From: Fidelibacterota bacterium
Lineage (GTDB): Bacteria; Fidelibacterota; UBA2242; JAFGTP01
Assembly (NCBI GenBank): GCA_029939785.1
Contig: JAOZSG010000008.1
Coordinates: 1 to 23,990, forward strand
DNA length: 23,990 bases
Reading direction: 5' to 3'
Position 1 is the stretch's first letter. The number at the start of each line of letters is the position of its first letter. The notes under the pieces were generated by a model that was not told the DNA's origin, made no database searches, and saw nothing but the letters and a program-made list of their open reading frames with translations. A program made the position numbers and the translations under genes. This document shows, piece by piece, positions 1 through 8,219 of this stretch.

Positions 1-440
1 TTTTCAAGATTTTTAATATCCTTTTTAACCTCACACTCTGATGATAATTGTTTATAAGCTTCTACCCTTATTTTATTTTTTGCAATAGTATCACGTAATT
101 CATCAATTTGTTCATCCAGTTCAAAAATTTCCTGATGAATATCTTTAATTAATTCTAAAGCCATATAATCCCGCTCTTCCTCTTCATTTTCCGGTGTCAT
201 CAACAAAAATTCATTTTCATCCATAGCAATATCCAGCCATTCAACTTCATCGGCTCGTTCACTATTTTTAAACTCATTGAGAATGTTCTTTGCGTTTATT
301 GTTGGAAGATGTGCCAAAGTCATGCATATTTCTTTTAATTCTTCTGTTGATGTATATTCATCCATTAATTTGTAATGAAACTCTTTGTAATCTTTGTCTG
401 AGAATTCTTTCGGGTTTTGAATATCTTTATGTTCTGTCAT
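1..440 (-). CDS. Hypothetical coiled-coil protein, C-terminus cut by window edge
   Basis: An open frame of 146 codons runs from an ATG at 440 to the left edge without a stop, so the C-terminus lies outside the window. The start is supported by GAGGT about five bases upstream. The visible part is soluble, acidic and highly charged, with no signal peptide or membrane segment. A glutamate-rich stretch at about residues 80-105 leads into a predicted long helix or coiled coil at about residues 105-146. I recognise no family. It lies 98 bases downstream of the secreted protein gene on the same strand, and a possible promoter sits in that gap. The base composition resembles the neighbouring genes. 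The gene call is fairly secure; the function is unknown. Confidence 0.75.
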   Translation of the reverse strand, partial: MTEHKDIQNPKEFSDKDYKEFHYKLMDEYTSTEELKEICMTLAHLPTINAKNILNEFKNSERADEVEWLDIAMDENEFLLMTPENEEEERDYMALELIKDIHQEIFELDEQIDELRDTIAKNKIRVEAYKQLSSECEVKKDIKNLE

Positions 441-496
441 TTTTACCTCATATTTTATAGACAAATTTAACAGTATTTACAATAGAATTGAAATTT

Positions 497-525
497 ATTT
501 AATTCTACCCTATTCAATATATCAA
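497..525 (-). promoter_or_regulatory. Possible promoter for the truncated coiled-coil gene
   Basis: On the minus strand TTGATA (520-525) and TTAAAT (497-502) are separated by 17 bases, and the predicted transcript would begin about 50 bases before the ATG at 440. The match is only moderate in very A+T-rich DNA, so this may be chance. Confidence 0.25.
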
Positions 526-538
526 TCTTGTCTGTTTA

Positions 539-2032
539 TTATTTTATTAATGTCATTTTTTTTGATTTAATAAATGATCCGGAGGAAATCTTATATATAT
601 AATTTCCTGTTGATAATTGTTTACCGTTATTGTTTAAACCATCCCAATAAACATTATGAAATCCTTTACTATTTTTTGTGTTAACAAGAGTTCTTATGTT
701 TTGACCTAATAAATTAAATATTTCGAGTTTAACCTGTGAGTCTTTTTCTAAAACATAGGATATTGTTGTTGATGAATTAAAAGGATTTGGATAATTCTGA
801 TTTAATTTAAATTGTATTGGTGTTTTATTAAAACTGAGAGTTTTCATACTTGATACAGGATTACTATTTATCAGGTAAGTGGCATCAATTGAACCAGAGG
901 AAGTATTGGATAGTCCATCCAGAACAATAATTTTTGATTCATCTAAAGGTGTTATTCCTGCCATTACAATTATAATATGATCATCTTTTTTATTAGACGA
1001 TATTTGCCAATCGTCCGGTAAAGTAGATATGATATTATTAATTTGTATTTCTGATTGATTGTAATTTATTTTTAATTCCAACGCATAAATATTTTTTGGG
1101 TTTTCTTTTACATATATTGGTATTCTGATTTTTTCGGAATTTATTGGACTGTTTGCTATATTCCATTCTACTTTACCTGATGTTAAATTTTTCTTATATA
1201 ATCCACTATTTTCTGATGGAAATTCATCAATAAGTCCATGAAAATATCTAAGAATATATGATGCATCAAATGCATTGACAAGACTATCATTTGATACATC
1301 TGCAATAATTAAAGAATTTCCTGTTAATTCTATGATATCTGAAGTATGATCCATTACAAGTGAAGCATCTTCTTCATTTATATATTGATAATCTAAACTT
1401 GTATCACCCCAATATAAGCCAACCAGATCGGTAGTGTCATTTACAATATTTCCATGATTATCTGCTATAGATACCACAAACGTAAAAGAACCGGCGATTG
1501 TATTGTTCCATCTAAATATTCCCGTATTATCTATAGTTGCATCGGGATGACCATTAAGCAATGTATAATTAAGTTGATCAGATGAGTTTTCACTTCTTGC
1601 ATTATATTGAAAAATAATAGAATCACCTGCTATAAATGTACTATCATTCATAGTATTAACAACTAAAGGTTTGATCATACCAATAAGATCAATTATTGTT
1701 GAATCTCTTTCAGGATCATTGTTTTCTATAATAAGGTGTGAGTATTTTGTTCCTAATTGTATAGGATTGAATCTCACAACTATTTCTTTTGAATATCCAT
1801 TTTTTAATGTAAATGTCGTATCTCCGTTAATTGAAAATTGATTATCATTTCTACCTGTTTGATAAATATGATAAACTATAAGGTCTAAATCCCCCTTATT
1901 GGTTATTGTTACTATTTTTTCTGAGGTTTCACCAACTAATATATCATTAAAAATAATAGATTCAGGTATTACTGCAAATATTGATTTAGATATAAAAATT
2001 ATTATAAGGATTGTCAGTTTGTTTATTTTCAT
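539..2032 (-). CDS. Secreted modular protein: dockerin-like, cohesin-like, type IX sorting domain
   Basis: A 497-residue exported protein of modular build. Residues 1-20 form a signal peptide ending ...SIFA. Residues about 23-120 resemble the choice-of-anchor/ASH (DUF1573-like) beta-sandwich. Residues about 124-204 look like an Ig/cadherin-type domain. Residues 207-270 carry two dockerin-type calcium loops: D210/S212/D214/D222, with one extra residue, and D245/S247/D249/D256, with exact spacing. Residues about 298-395 resemble a cohesin fold. Residues 408-497 are a FlgD-like type IX sorting tail (NQNYPNPFN, then ...GNYIYKISSGSFIKSKKMTLIK). The family picture implies export to the periplasm and then secretion or surface anchoring by the type IX system. 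No catalytic domain is visible, so it is probably structural, adhesive or a scaffold. No clear Shine-Dalgarno precedes the ATG. Domain calls other than the tail and second dockerin loop are by eye. Confidence 0.85.
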   Translation of the reverse strand: MKINKLTILIIIFISKSIFAVIPESIIFNDILVGETSEKIVTITNKGDLDLIVYHIYQTGRNDNQFSINGDTTFTLKNGYSKEIVVRFNPIQLGTKYSHLIIENNDPERDSTIIDLIGMIKPLVVNTMNDSTFIAGDSIIFQYNARSENSSDQLNYTLLNGHPDATIDNTGIFRWNNTIAGSFTFVVSIADNHGNIVNDTTDLVGLYWGDTSLDYQYINEEDASLVMDHTSDIIELTGNSLIIADVSNDSLVNAFDASYILRYFHGLIDEFPSENSGLYKKNLTSGKVEWNIANSPINSEKIRIPIYVKENPKNIYALELKINYNQSEIQINNIISTLPDDWQISSNKKDDHIIIVMAGITPLDESKIIVLDGLSNTSSGSIDATYLINSNPVSSMKTLSFNKTPIQFKLNQNYPNPFNSSTTISYVLEKDSQVKLEIFNLLGQNIRTLVNTKNSKGFHNVYWDGLNNNGKQLSTGNYIYKISSGSFIKSKKMTLIK

Positions 2033-2091
2033 TGTTTTTTATTTATTTTTATACTTTCTTATTGATTGTTATCTAAAATTATTGATTACCC

Positions 2092-2119
2092 AATATTCAT
2101 ACCAATTAGTATTAATATT
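2092..2119. repeat. Imperfect inverted repeat upstream of the secreted-protein gene
   Basis: Arms AATATTCATAC (2092-2102) and GTATTAATATT (2109-2119) pair at 10 of 11 positions around a six-base loop. It lies 60-87 bases upstream of the ATG at 2032, a position suited to an operator or a leader hairpin. The high A+T content makes a chance palindrome possible. Confidence 0.5.
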
Positions 2120-2270
2120 TTCTATTATTAAATTTTTTATAGATAATTAGTTGTTTTTATAAAGAATATGAGTAATTGAAAATAATTTGTATATAATTAT
2201 TTAGGGGGAAATATTTTCGTTTTTTATTATAAATGTTGGAAAATATGGTATATCAGTATTTGAGGGAATG

Positions 2271-2300
2271 TCAAAAAAAATCAAAAAAAAATCAAAAAAA
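2271..2300. other. Three phased A-tracts (probable intrinsically curved DNA)
   Basis: Three consecutive units of TC followed by eight, nine and seven A residues begin at 2271, 2281 and 2292. The 10 and 11 base spacing matches the DNA helical repeat. In-phase A-tracts of this kind are known to produce strong intrinsic bending. The curve would lie roughly midway between the two divergent genes. Confidence 0.65.
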
Positions 2301-2505
2301 TTTGCTATTTACAATAATTATATTTATACATTTTTAAAATTTTAATATTTATTGACAAAATTATTAAAAGATTGGTTTCTAACAGTGATTATTTTACCAA
2401 AGTCAAATTTAACATTATTATACTTTTATCTCTTGCTGCAATTAGATGAAAGTCAAGATATTCATTATTGAATTGTCTGATAATCATAATTCAACATTTT
2501 TCTTT

Positions 2506-2527
2506 GCTAAATAACCGATTATTTAGC
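2506..2527. repeat. Perfect 9-base-arm hairpin in the nrdD upstream region
   Basis: GCTAAATAA (2506-2514), loop CCGA, TTATTTAGC (2519-2527). There is no T-run on either side, so it does not look like a rho-independent terminator. It sits about 90 bases upstream of the first NrdR-like box and could be an operator or a processing signal. Confidence 0.55.
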
Positions 2528-2615
2528 TTGCAGATTAACATTTAAAAGTTTTGTTTAAAATAAATTAAATAATTCATTTTAAGTATAGGTAAGTCGATTT
2601 CATAATTAAAGTGAA

Positions 2616-2661
2616 TATCTATATATTGTATATTGTGAAAAATAAACACTAAATGCTGTTG
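2616..2661 (+). promoter_or_regulatory. Tandem NrdR-box-like sites upstream of nrdD
   Basis: Against the known NrdR consensus acaCwAtATaTwGtgt, site 1 (2616-2631, TATCTATATATTGTAT) matches all ten core positions, 12 of 16 overall. Site 2 (2646-2661, ACACTAAATGCTGTTG) matches 11 of 16. Start-to-start spacing is 30 bases, about three helical turns, close to the 31-32 usual for NrdR pairs. Site 2 overlaps the -35 element of the best promoter candidate. NrdR is an ATP-cone repressor of ribonucleotide reductase genes, so this would couple nrdDG to nucleotide status. No nrdR gene lies in this window. Confidence 0.55.
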
Positions 2662-2687
2662 CGTTTTCTACAATGACTTTTTATATT
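2659..2687 (+). promoter_or_regulatory. Probable nrdDG promoter
   Basis: TTGCGT (2659-2664) and TATATT (2682-2687) are separated by exactly 17 bases, a good sigma-70-type pair. Transcription would start near 2694, leaving a leader of about 200 bases. The overlap with the second NrdR-like site strengthens both calls, but neither is verified. Confidence 0.45.
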
Positions 2688-2894
2688 AAAATTAATAATT
2701 GAAATGTTTTGTATTGATTTTTGGTTTACTTTGTAAGAAATCTTCTGCGATCAAATTCCACAGAAAATTCAGATTTAACATATTTCAATTAAACTTAATG
2801 TGATAGAAAATATTATTTAAATTATTGAGATAATTTTGCTTCAATTACATTAATATTAGATTTTTAATGAATAAAATTTATAAAGGATTGATGG

Positions 2895-4994
2895 ATGTTT
2901 GGGAAAATTTATAAAAGAAATCACGAAATAGTTAATTTTGATTCAATCAAAATCAAAAACGCTATAAAAAAAGCAGGTGAAGCGAGTGGAGAGTTTGGTT
3001 TGGATACTGCCAGAAAATTAACAATAAGAGTAATTACACTTGCAGATTCAATTATTGAAGAAGATATCCCGACAGTTGAACAAATTCAGGATATTGTTGA
3101 AGAAGTATTACTTGCATCTCCTTATAAAAAAACTGCAAAATCCTATATTATTTACCGTGATCAACATTCAAGAGTAAGGGAATTTATATCAGCTGCAAAT
3201 ATTGATCTTGTGGATCAGTATATTGAAAAGAGTGACTGGCAGGTGAATGAGAATAGTAATATGGGATATTCTCTTCAGGGATTAAATAATTATCTTGCTT
3301 CAGAATTGAGTAAAGTATATTGGTTAAATAATATTTATCCATCAGAAATCAAAAACAGACATTCTGATGGTGATTTTCATATTCATGATCTCAGCCAGTT
3401 ATCAGTATATTGTGTTGGTTGGGATTTGATGGATTTGATTCAGATTGGTTTTAAAGGAGCAATAGGAAAAATTGAATCAAGTCCGGCAAAACATTTCCGT
3501 AGTATTTTAGGTCAGATTGTTAATTTTTTCTATACCTTGCAGGGTGAGGCAGCAGGAGCCCAGGCATTTTCAAACTTTGATACTCTTCTGGCTCCATTCA
3601 TTCATTATGACAATCTTTCTTATACTGAAGTCAAACAGGCAATGCAAGAATTCATTTTCAATATTAATGTACCAACCAGAGTAGGATTTCAAACACCATT
3701 TACAAATATTACAATGGATTTGATAGTTCCGGGTACCTATAAAGATCAGGCAGTAATAATAGGTGGAATACCACAGGAAAAAACCTATGGCGATTTTCAA
3801 GATGAGATGAATATGTTAAACAAAGCATTTCTTGAAATTATGTCAGAAGGCGATGCAAAAGAACGAGTATTTACATTTCCAATCCCGACATATAATATAA
3901 CAAAAGATTTTAATTGGGATGATCCTACTATTGATTATTTATGGGAAATTACCGCAAAATACGGTATTCCATATTTCTCTAATTTTATAAATTCTGATAT
4001 GGATCCTGAAGATGCTAGATCAATGTGTTGTCGGTTACGACTTGATAACCGCATATTGGAAGCGAGAGGCGGTGGACTTTTTGGAGCAAATCCTTTAACA
4101 GGTTCGATTGGAGTAGTTACTATTAATATGCCTCGAATTGGATATCTTGCAAAGAATGAAGATGATTTTCTGGATAGACTTGGTGAACTTATGGATTTTG
4201 CAAAAAACAGTCTTGAAATTAAGAGAAAAGCACTGGAAAATTATACTGAAAGAGGACTGTATCCATATATAAAATTTTATTTGAGACATATTAATACAAG
4301 GTTTGATCAATATTGGAAAAATCACTTTTCTACAATTGGTTTGGTTGGAATGAATGAAGCATTATTAAATCTTTTTGATAGTGATATTGGAACAGAAAAA
4401 GGTCATGAGTTTACTCTCCGTGTAATGGATTTCATGAGAGACAGACTTATAACTTATCAGGAAGTAACAGGAAATCATTACAATCTTGAAGCAACTCCTG
4501 CAGAAGCAACATCCTACAGACTTGCACGACTAGATAAAAAAAATTATCCGGAAATTATAACAGCACGTGAGGCTATGAAAACCAATGATTCTGAAATGTA
4601 TTATACAAATTCAACTCATCTTCCGGTTAACTATACAAATGATATTTTTGAATTACTTGATAAACAGGATGATATCCAAACAAAATATACCGGAGGAACA
4701 GTTGTTCATTTATTTGGTGGTGAACGAATTCAAGAAGGCGAAACTGTTAAAAAATTAGTAAAGCGTATATGTGAAAATTACCGACTTCCTTATTTTACAA
4801 TTACTCCAACTTTTAGTATTTGTCCAAATCATGGATATATTTCTGGAGAACAACAAAAATGCAATAATTGTGGTGCAGAATGTGAAGTTTTTTCCAGAGT
4901 TGTGGGATATCTGAGACCTGTACAACAGTGGAATAATGGAAAAAAATCAGAATTTGTTATGCGTAATATGTTTGAAATGGAGAATGTGAAATAA
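2895..4994 (+). CDS. nrdD: Anaerobic (class III) ribonucleoside-triphosphate reductase
   Basis: Reduces ribonucleoside triphosphates to deoxyribonucleotides without oxygen, using a glycyl radical. The 699-residue protein has an N-terminal ATP-cone (about residues 3-95) for allosteric control and a catalytic ten-stranded barrel. The barrel includes the thiyl-radical region MCCRLRLD (Cys378-Cys379) and the GGGLFGANPLTGSIG loop. A C-terminal zinc-binding block has Cys643, Cys656, Cys659 and Cys663, with His646 nearby. Gly671 in RVVGYLRP is the glycyl-radical residue. The ATG at 2895 is preceded by AGGA at seven bases; an ATG four bases earlier is out of frame. The stop overlaps the nrdG start by one base, showing translational coupling. 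The NrdR-like boxes upstream suggest repression by NrdR. No oxygen-dependent reductase is in the window. The protein looks complete. Confidence 0.97.
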   Translation: MFGKIYKRNHEIVNFDSIKIKNAIKKAGEASGEFGLDTARKLTIRVITLADSIIEEDIPTVEQIQDIVEEVLLASPYKKTAKSYIIYRDQHSRVREFISAANIDLVDQYIEKSDWQVNENSNMGYSLQGLNNYLASELSKVYWLNNIYPSEIKNRHSDGDFHIHDLSQLSVYCVGWDLMDLIQIGFKGAIGKIESSPAKHFRSILGQIVNFFYTLQGEAAGAQAFSNFDTLLAPFIHYDNLSYTEVKQAMQEFIFNINVPTRVGFQTPFTNITMDLIVPGTYKDQAVIIGGIPQEKTYGDFQDEMNMLNKAFLEIMSEGDAKERVFTFPIPTYNITKDFNWDDPTIDYLWEITAKYGIPYFSNFINSDMDPEDARSMCCRLRLDNRILEARGGGLFGANPLTGSIGVVTINMPRIGYLAKNEDDFLDRLGELMDFAKNSLEIKRKALENYTERGLYPYIKFYLRHINTRFDQYWKNHFSTIGLVGMNEALLNLFDSDIGTEKGHEFTLRVMDFMRDRLITYQEVTGNHYNLEATPAEATSYRLARLDKKNYPEIITAREAMKTNDSEMYYTNSTHLPVNYTNDIFELLDKQDDIQTKYTGGTVVHLFGGERIQEGETVKKLVKRICENYRLPYFTITPTFSICPNHGYISGEQQKCNNCGAECEVFSRVVGYLRPVQQWNNGKKSEFVMRNMFEMENVK

Positions 4995-5683
4995 TGAAAA
5001 TAGGAAGCATACAAAAATTTTCTATGATTGATTTTCCAGGTCAATTATCAGCAGTAATTTTTACTCAGGGTTGTAATTTTCGTTGCCCTTATTGTCATAA
5101 TCCTGAACTGGTTGATCCTCACAAATTCTCGAAACCAATACCTGTTGAAGAAATATTTAGTTTTTTGCAAACCAGGGTAGGAAAATTGGATGGAGTTGTA
5201 ATAACCGGAGGTGAACCAACATTGCATTCTGATCTCATTGATTTTATTTCAAAAGTCAGACTTCTTGGTTTTTTAATAAAACTTGATACAAATGGATCAA
5301 ATCCGGAGATGCTAAAAGAAATTATTAAATTTAACTTAGTAGATTATATTGCAATGGATTATAAAGCACCTCTATCAAAATATTCTGATGTAATTCGGAG
5401 TAATATAAATTTGTATGATATTTTAGAAAGCGTTGAAATAATCAAGAATTCAAAAATTAAATATGAATTTCGAACAACTGTAGTTGAAAAATTATTATCA
5501 CCATGGGATATACATAGAATTCAGAATGAAATTGGAGATGCTGAGAAATATTGCATCCAAAATTTTGTTGCGTCAAAGACGTTAGATGAGAGTTTTATGA
5601 AATATCAATCATTTTCTTCAGAATCTTTTGAAAATCTTGATAATAATTATACTCATCAATTATCAAAAAGAATAATAAGATAG
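4994..5683 (+). CDS. nrdG: Radical SAM activase of anaerobic ribonucleotide reductase
   Basis: This 229-residue radical SAM enzyme installs the glycyl radical on NrdD. The [4Fe-4S] motif CNFRCPYC (Cys27, Cys31, Cys34) follows the typical opening GSIQKFSMIDFPGQLSAVIF, which is characteristic of the NrdG2 type of activase. The VITGGEPTLH motif at about residue 75 is the SAM-binding GGE motif. The ATG shares its A with the last base of the nrdD stop (TAATG), so the pair is a coupled operon. The length is normal for this longer NrdG type and no defect is visible. It is followed by a hairpin at 5705-5734 and then a convergent gene. Confidence 0.94.
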   Translation: MKIGSIQKFSMIDFPGQLSAVIFTQGCNFRCPYCHNPELVDPHKFSKPIPVEEIFSFLQTRVGKLDGVVITGGEPTLHSDLIDFISKVRLLGFLIKLDTNGSNPEMLKEIIKFNLVDYIAMDYKAPLSKYSDVIRSNINLYDILESVEIIKNSKIKYEFRTTVVEKLLSPWDIHRIQNEIGDAEKYCIQNFVASKTLDESFMKYQSFSSESFENLDNNYTHQLSKRIIR

Positions 5684-5704
5684 ACCAACCAGTATCACTA
5701 ATAT

Positions 5705-5734
5705 ATCAGAGTCATATCACTTCGATATACTGAT
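5705..5734. terminator. Possible bidirectional hairpin between convergent genes
   Basis: Paired segments are ATC/GAT, AGT/ACT and ATATC/GATAT around loop ACTTC, with a two-base bulge (5708-5709) and a one-base bulge (5713). It lies 22 bases after the nrdG stop and just after the stop of the convergent permease gene. Only a short TTT follows, so it is a weak terminator candidate and could equally be a repeat remnant. Confidence 0.35.
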
Positions 5735-5740
5735 TTAAAT

Positions 5741-6967
5741 CTATTCATATCGCAATGCTTCTATTGGATCTAGTTTCGATGCTTTTACAGCGGGATATAC
5801 GCCAAAAATGAGTCCGATACAGACAGAAAATCCAAGCCCGAGTCCAACAGACCACATAGGAATAGTAGGAGGAAGGTTCATTGCATTACTGATTAACAGA
5901 CCTATTCCAACTCCAAGAATTACACCAACAATTCCACCCATCATGCATATTCCGACGGCTTCTACCAGAAATTGATTTAATATATGAATTCTTTTTGCTC
6001 CAATTGCTTTACGTATCCCTATTTCCCGGGTTCTTTCTGTAACAGAAACCAACATGATATTCATAATGCCAATACCACCAACCAATAATGAAATACTACA
6101 AATTATTACTGCTGCAATAAAAACAAATCCAGTCAAATTCTTTAATGTATCCATAATTGACTCTGTTGTAATGATTTCAAAATCACTTTCTTTCCCAGGC
6201 GGAACTTTTCTGATACTCCTAAGTACTGTTTCAATTTCATCCATAGCATCAAGAATTACATCATCATTTTTTGCCTTTATTCCTATTGATATACTTCTAT
6301 GGTGTCCATACATTTTCATAAATGTAGTATAAGGAATCGCTGCGGAATTATCCTGACTATTTCCAAGTATTTCACCTTTTTCCTCTATTAATCCAATAAC
6401 TGTAAATCGTTTATTACCAATTTTTACCTCTTTACCAACAGGATAACTAAAAGGAAAAAGTTTATCTACAATATCTTTACCAAGTACAACAACCTGTCTT
6501 TTATGCAAAACATCATTTGCTGTTAAACCTCGTCCTTCATTTATATATTTGTCATTTACTTCAGACCAGTTTTCATCGCCACCAAAAATTATGATATTTG
6601 GTTTTGTTGATTCGTCTTTATATTTTATTGGACGTCCCCACATTGATGCTTCCGGTGATACTTTATCTACATATTTTGTAGCAATTTCACTTAGTAATCT
6701 CGCTTGCTCAAAGGTTATATCTTTTCGATTTCTATACTTTTTATCAAGATGTCCCATTTGAACTGCCGGATTTTTTTGGATCCAAAAAACATTTCCACCA
6801 ATAGCAGATAAACTTTGCCTCAGATGGACTTCAAGAGCATTTATTATTGACATCATTCCGATAACTGCCATTACTCCGATTACAATGCCGAGTGCTGTAA
6901 GGAATGTACGTAGTTTGTTGTTTATTGCTGTTTGCCAGGCTAACCTGAATCCTTCTTCGTAATTCAT
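5741..6967 (-). CDS. MacB/FtsX-family ABC transporter permease (second of pair)
   Basis: This 408-residue inner-membrane permease belongs to the type VII (MacB-like) ABC family, which uses ATP to drive export through the periplasm rather than carrying substrate across the inner membrane. There is one membrane helix at about residues 18-42 (FLTALGIVIGVMAVIGM), a large periplasmic MacB_PCD domain at about 45-270, then three helices near 280-308, 335-358 and 370-393. It contains the typical LLVGGIGIMNIMLVSVTERTREIGIRKAIGA signature region at about 293-324 and ends in the usual LDPIEALRYE tail. It is a paralogue of the upstream permease, separated by 22 bases, and the two probably form a heterodimer with the ATPase at 8216-8908. 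The Shine-Dalgarno is weak, so it may depend on upstream translation. It is the last gene of the exporter operon. Confidence 0.93.
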   Translation of the reverse strand: MNYEEGFRLAWQTAINNKLRTFLTALGIVIGVMAVIGMMSIINALEVHLRQSLSAIGGNVFWIQKNPAVQMGHLDKKYRNRKDITFEQARLLSEIATKYVDKVSPEASMWGRPIKYKDESTKPNIIIFGGDENWSEVNDKYINEGRGLTANDVLHKRQVVVLGKDIVDKLFPFSYPVGKEVKIGNKRFTVIGLIEEKGEILGNSQDNSAAIPYTTFMKMYGHHRSISIGIKAKNDDVILDAMDEIETVLRSIRKVPPGKESDFEIITTESIMDTLKNLTGFVFIAAVIICSISLLVGGIGIMNIMLVSVTERTREIGIRKAIGAKRIHILNQFLVEAVGICMMGGIVGVILGVGIGLLISNAMNLPPTIPMWSVGLGLGFSVCIGLIFGVYPAVKASKLDPIEALRYE

Positions 6968-6989
6968 AATATATCTTTTTTTTTAATAA

Positions 6990-8219
6990 CTATTCATAAT
7001 GGAGACAATCAATAGGATTTAATTTTGCAGCTTGTCTGGCAGGATATATTCCAAAGAACAGACCTACCAATGATGAGAATGATAGTCCCAAAATGACAGA
7101 CCAGAGAGGAACAGAACTTGGAAAAGGCGTAACTTTATCAATTATGATTGATAATAAAAAACTAAGTCCAATTGCAATTATTCCACCAATACTACATATA
7201 ATAATTGATTCTATTATAAATTGGAACGAGATCATTCCTTTTGTAGCACCCAAAGCTTTTCTTATACCTATTTCACGTTTTCGTTCAGCTACTGATACAA
7301 GCATAATATTCATAATACCAATACCGCCAACCAATAATGCTAAAGCACCAATTCCTATAGCAGCTGTATATAATCCACCCGTGAGTTTATTGTAGGTATC
7401 CAGTAAAATAGCCTGCTGATTAATAGAAAAGTTATCTTCTTCAGATGGTCGAATCCCTCTTGACATACGCATTAAAAATCTAAGTTCGTCCTTGGCTTTT
7501 TCAATATCTTCTGCCTTTTCAATTCTTGCCATTATTGATACGCTTCTATGAGAGCCATAATTTTTAAATAAAGCTGTTATAGGAATATATACAATATCAT
7601 CCATATTAAATCCAAACAGACTGCCTCGCTTTTCAAGTACGCCAATAATATTATATGCAATACCTCCAATTAAAATTCTTTGACCAATTGGATCAATCTT
7701 ATCAAATAATTTATCTTTTATTGACCAGCCAATAACAGCATTTTGTTTTTTTCTACTGATTTCACCATCTGTAAAAAAACGACCTTCTTCAATTGCTAAT
7801 GCATCAACTCTTTCTGTCAGACGTACTGCTCCGGTTACTCTAATTCTGGTTAATTCATTATCTTTATATTTTATTGATTTTCGAGTATCAGTATTAGGAA
7901 TAATATCAGCATTAACTTTTAAATGTTTTTGAACATATTCAAAATCACTCATTTTTAAATTTGGTCTATTTTTGAATTTAAACCAGTCTTCATTTGACAT
8001 CCAGGGATATTTCTGAATATATAATGTATTGCTTCCAAGGCTTGATATTTGATTTGCGAATCCTTTATTTAGCCCTTCAATGATTGAAGCAACAGAAACG
8101 ACTGTTAAAACCCCAATGATTATTCCAACAGTAGTAAGAACTGCCCGCATTTTATTGTCTCTGAGTGCATTCAGAGCAATGATAATATTTTCTTTAACTT
8201 TAATGAAGAGTTTTATCAA
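6990..8219 (-). CDS. MacB/FtsX-family ABC transporter permease (first of pair), TTG start
   Basis: This 409-residue paralogue of the next gene has the same four-helix plan: helix at about residues 25-48, periplasmic domain to about 275, then three C-terminal helices. The core motif LLVGGIGIMNIMLVSVAERKREIGIRKALGA is at about residues 296-326. The tail ends LNPIDCLHYE. The start codon is TTG at 8217-8219, overlapping the ATPase stop in the sequence TTGA. GAGG lies about five bases upstream of that TTG, and the next in-frame ATG would remove the residues leading into the first helix, so TTG is preferred. Two different permeases beside one ATPase suggest a heterodimeric MacB-like pump in the inner membrane. 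Confidence 0.92.
   Translation of the reverse strand: MIKLFIKVKENIIIALNALRDNKMRAVLTTVGIIIGVLTVVSVASIIEGLNKGFANQISSLGSNTLYIQKYPWMSNEDWFKFKNRPNLKMSDFEYVQKHLKVNADIIPNTDTRKSIKYKDNELTRIRVTGAVRLTERVDALAIEEGRFFTDGEISRKKQNAVIGWSIKDKLFDKIDPIGQRILIGGIAYNIIGVLEKRGSLFGFNMDDIVYIPITALFKNYGSHRSVSIMARIEKAEDIEKAKDELRFLMRMSRGIRPSEEDNFSINQQAILLDTYNKLTGGLYTAAIGIGALALLVGGIGIMNIMLVSVAERKREIGIRKALGATKGMISFQFIIESIIICSIGGIIAIGLSFLLSIIIDKVTPFPSSVPLWSVILGLSFSSLVGLFFGIYPARQAAKLNPIDCLHYE

Larger units (their letters stand above)
2033..2894. other. 862-base divergent non-coding interval
   Basis: Very A+T-rich spacer between the divergent secreted-protein gene (-) and nrdD (+). I found no credible gene in it. It contains an 11-base-arm imperfect palindrome (2092-2119), three phased A-tracts (2271-2300), a perfect 9-base-arm hairpin (2506-2527), two NrdR-box-like sites (2616-2631 and 2646-2661) and a promoter-like pair (2659-2687). 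The expected nrdD leader of about 200 bases shows no riboswitch that I can recognise. Confidence 0.7.

Noticed and set aside
2233..2337. 34-codon ATG frame on the plus strand inside the divergent spacer, with a lysine-rich middle and hydrophobic end like a small toxin
   Set aside because: No ribosome site; the lysine and glutamine run is simply the translation of the phased A-tracts.
2033..2894. Possible replication origin, because of A-tracts, hairpins and A+T richness
   Set aside because: No cluster of DnaA boxes is visible, only one poor partial match near 2758, and no dnaA or dnaN gene lies nearby.
2694..2894. Possible riboswitch in the predicted long nrdD leader
   Set aside because: No conserved box of the cobalamin or other familiar riboswitch could be recognised, and only a weak 5-base-pair stem is present.
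4820..4890. First zinc knuckle of NrdD reads CPNH rather than CPxC
   Set aside because: The downstream CxxC and Cys663 are intact and a CPxH form occurs in this branch of the family as far as I recall, so it is not treated as a defect.
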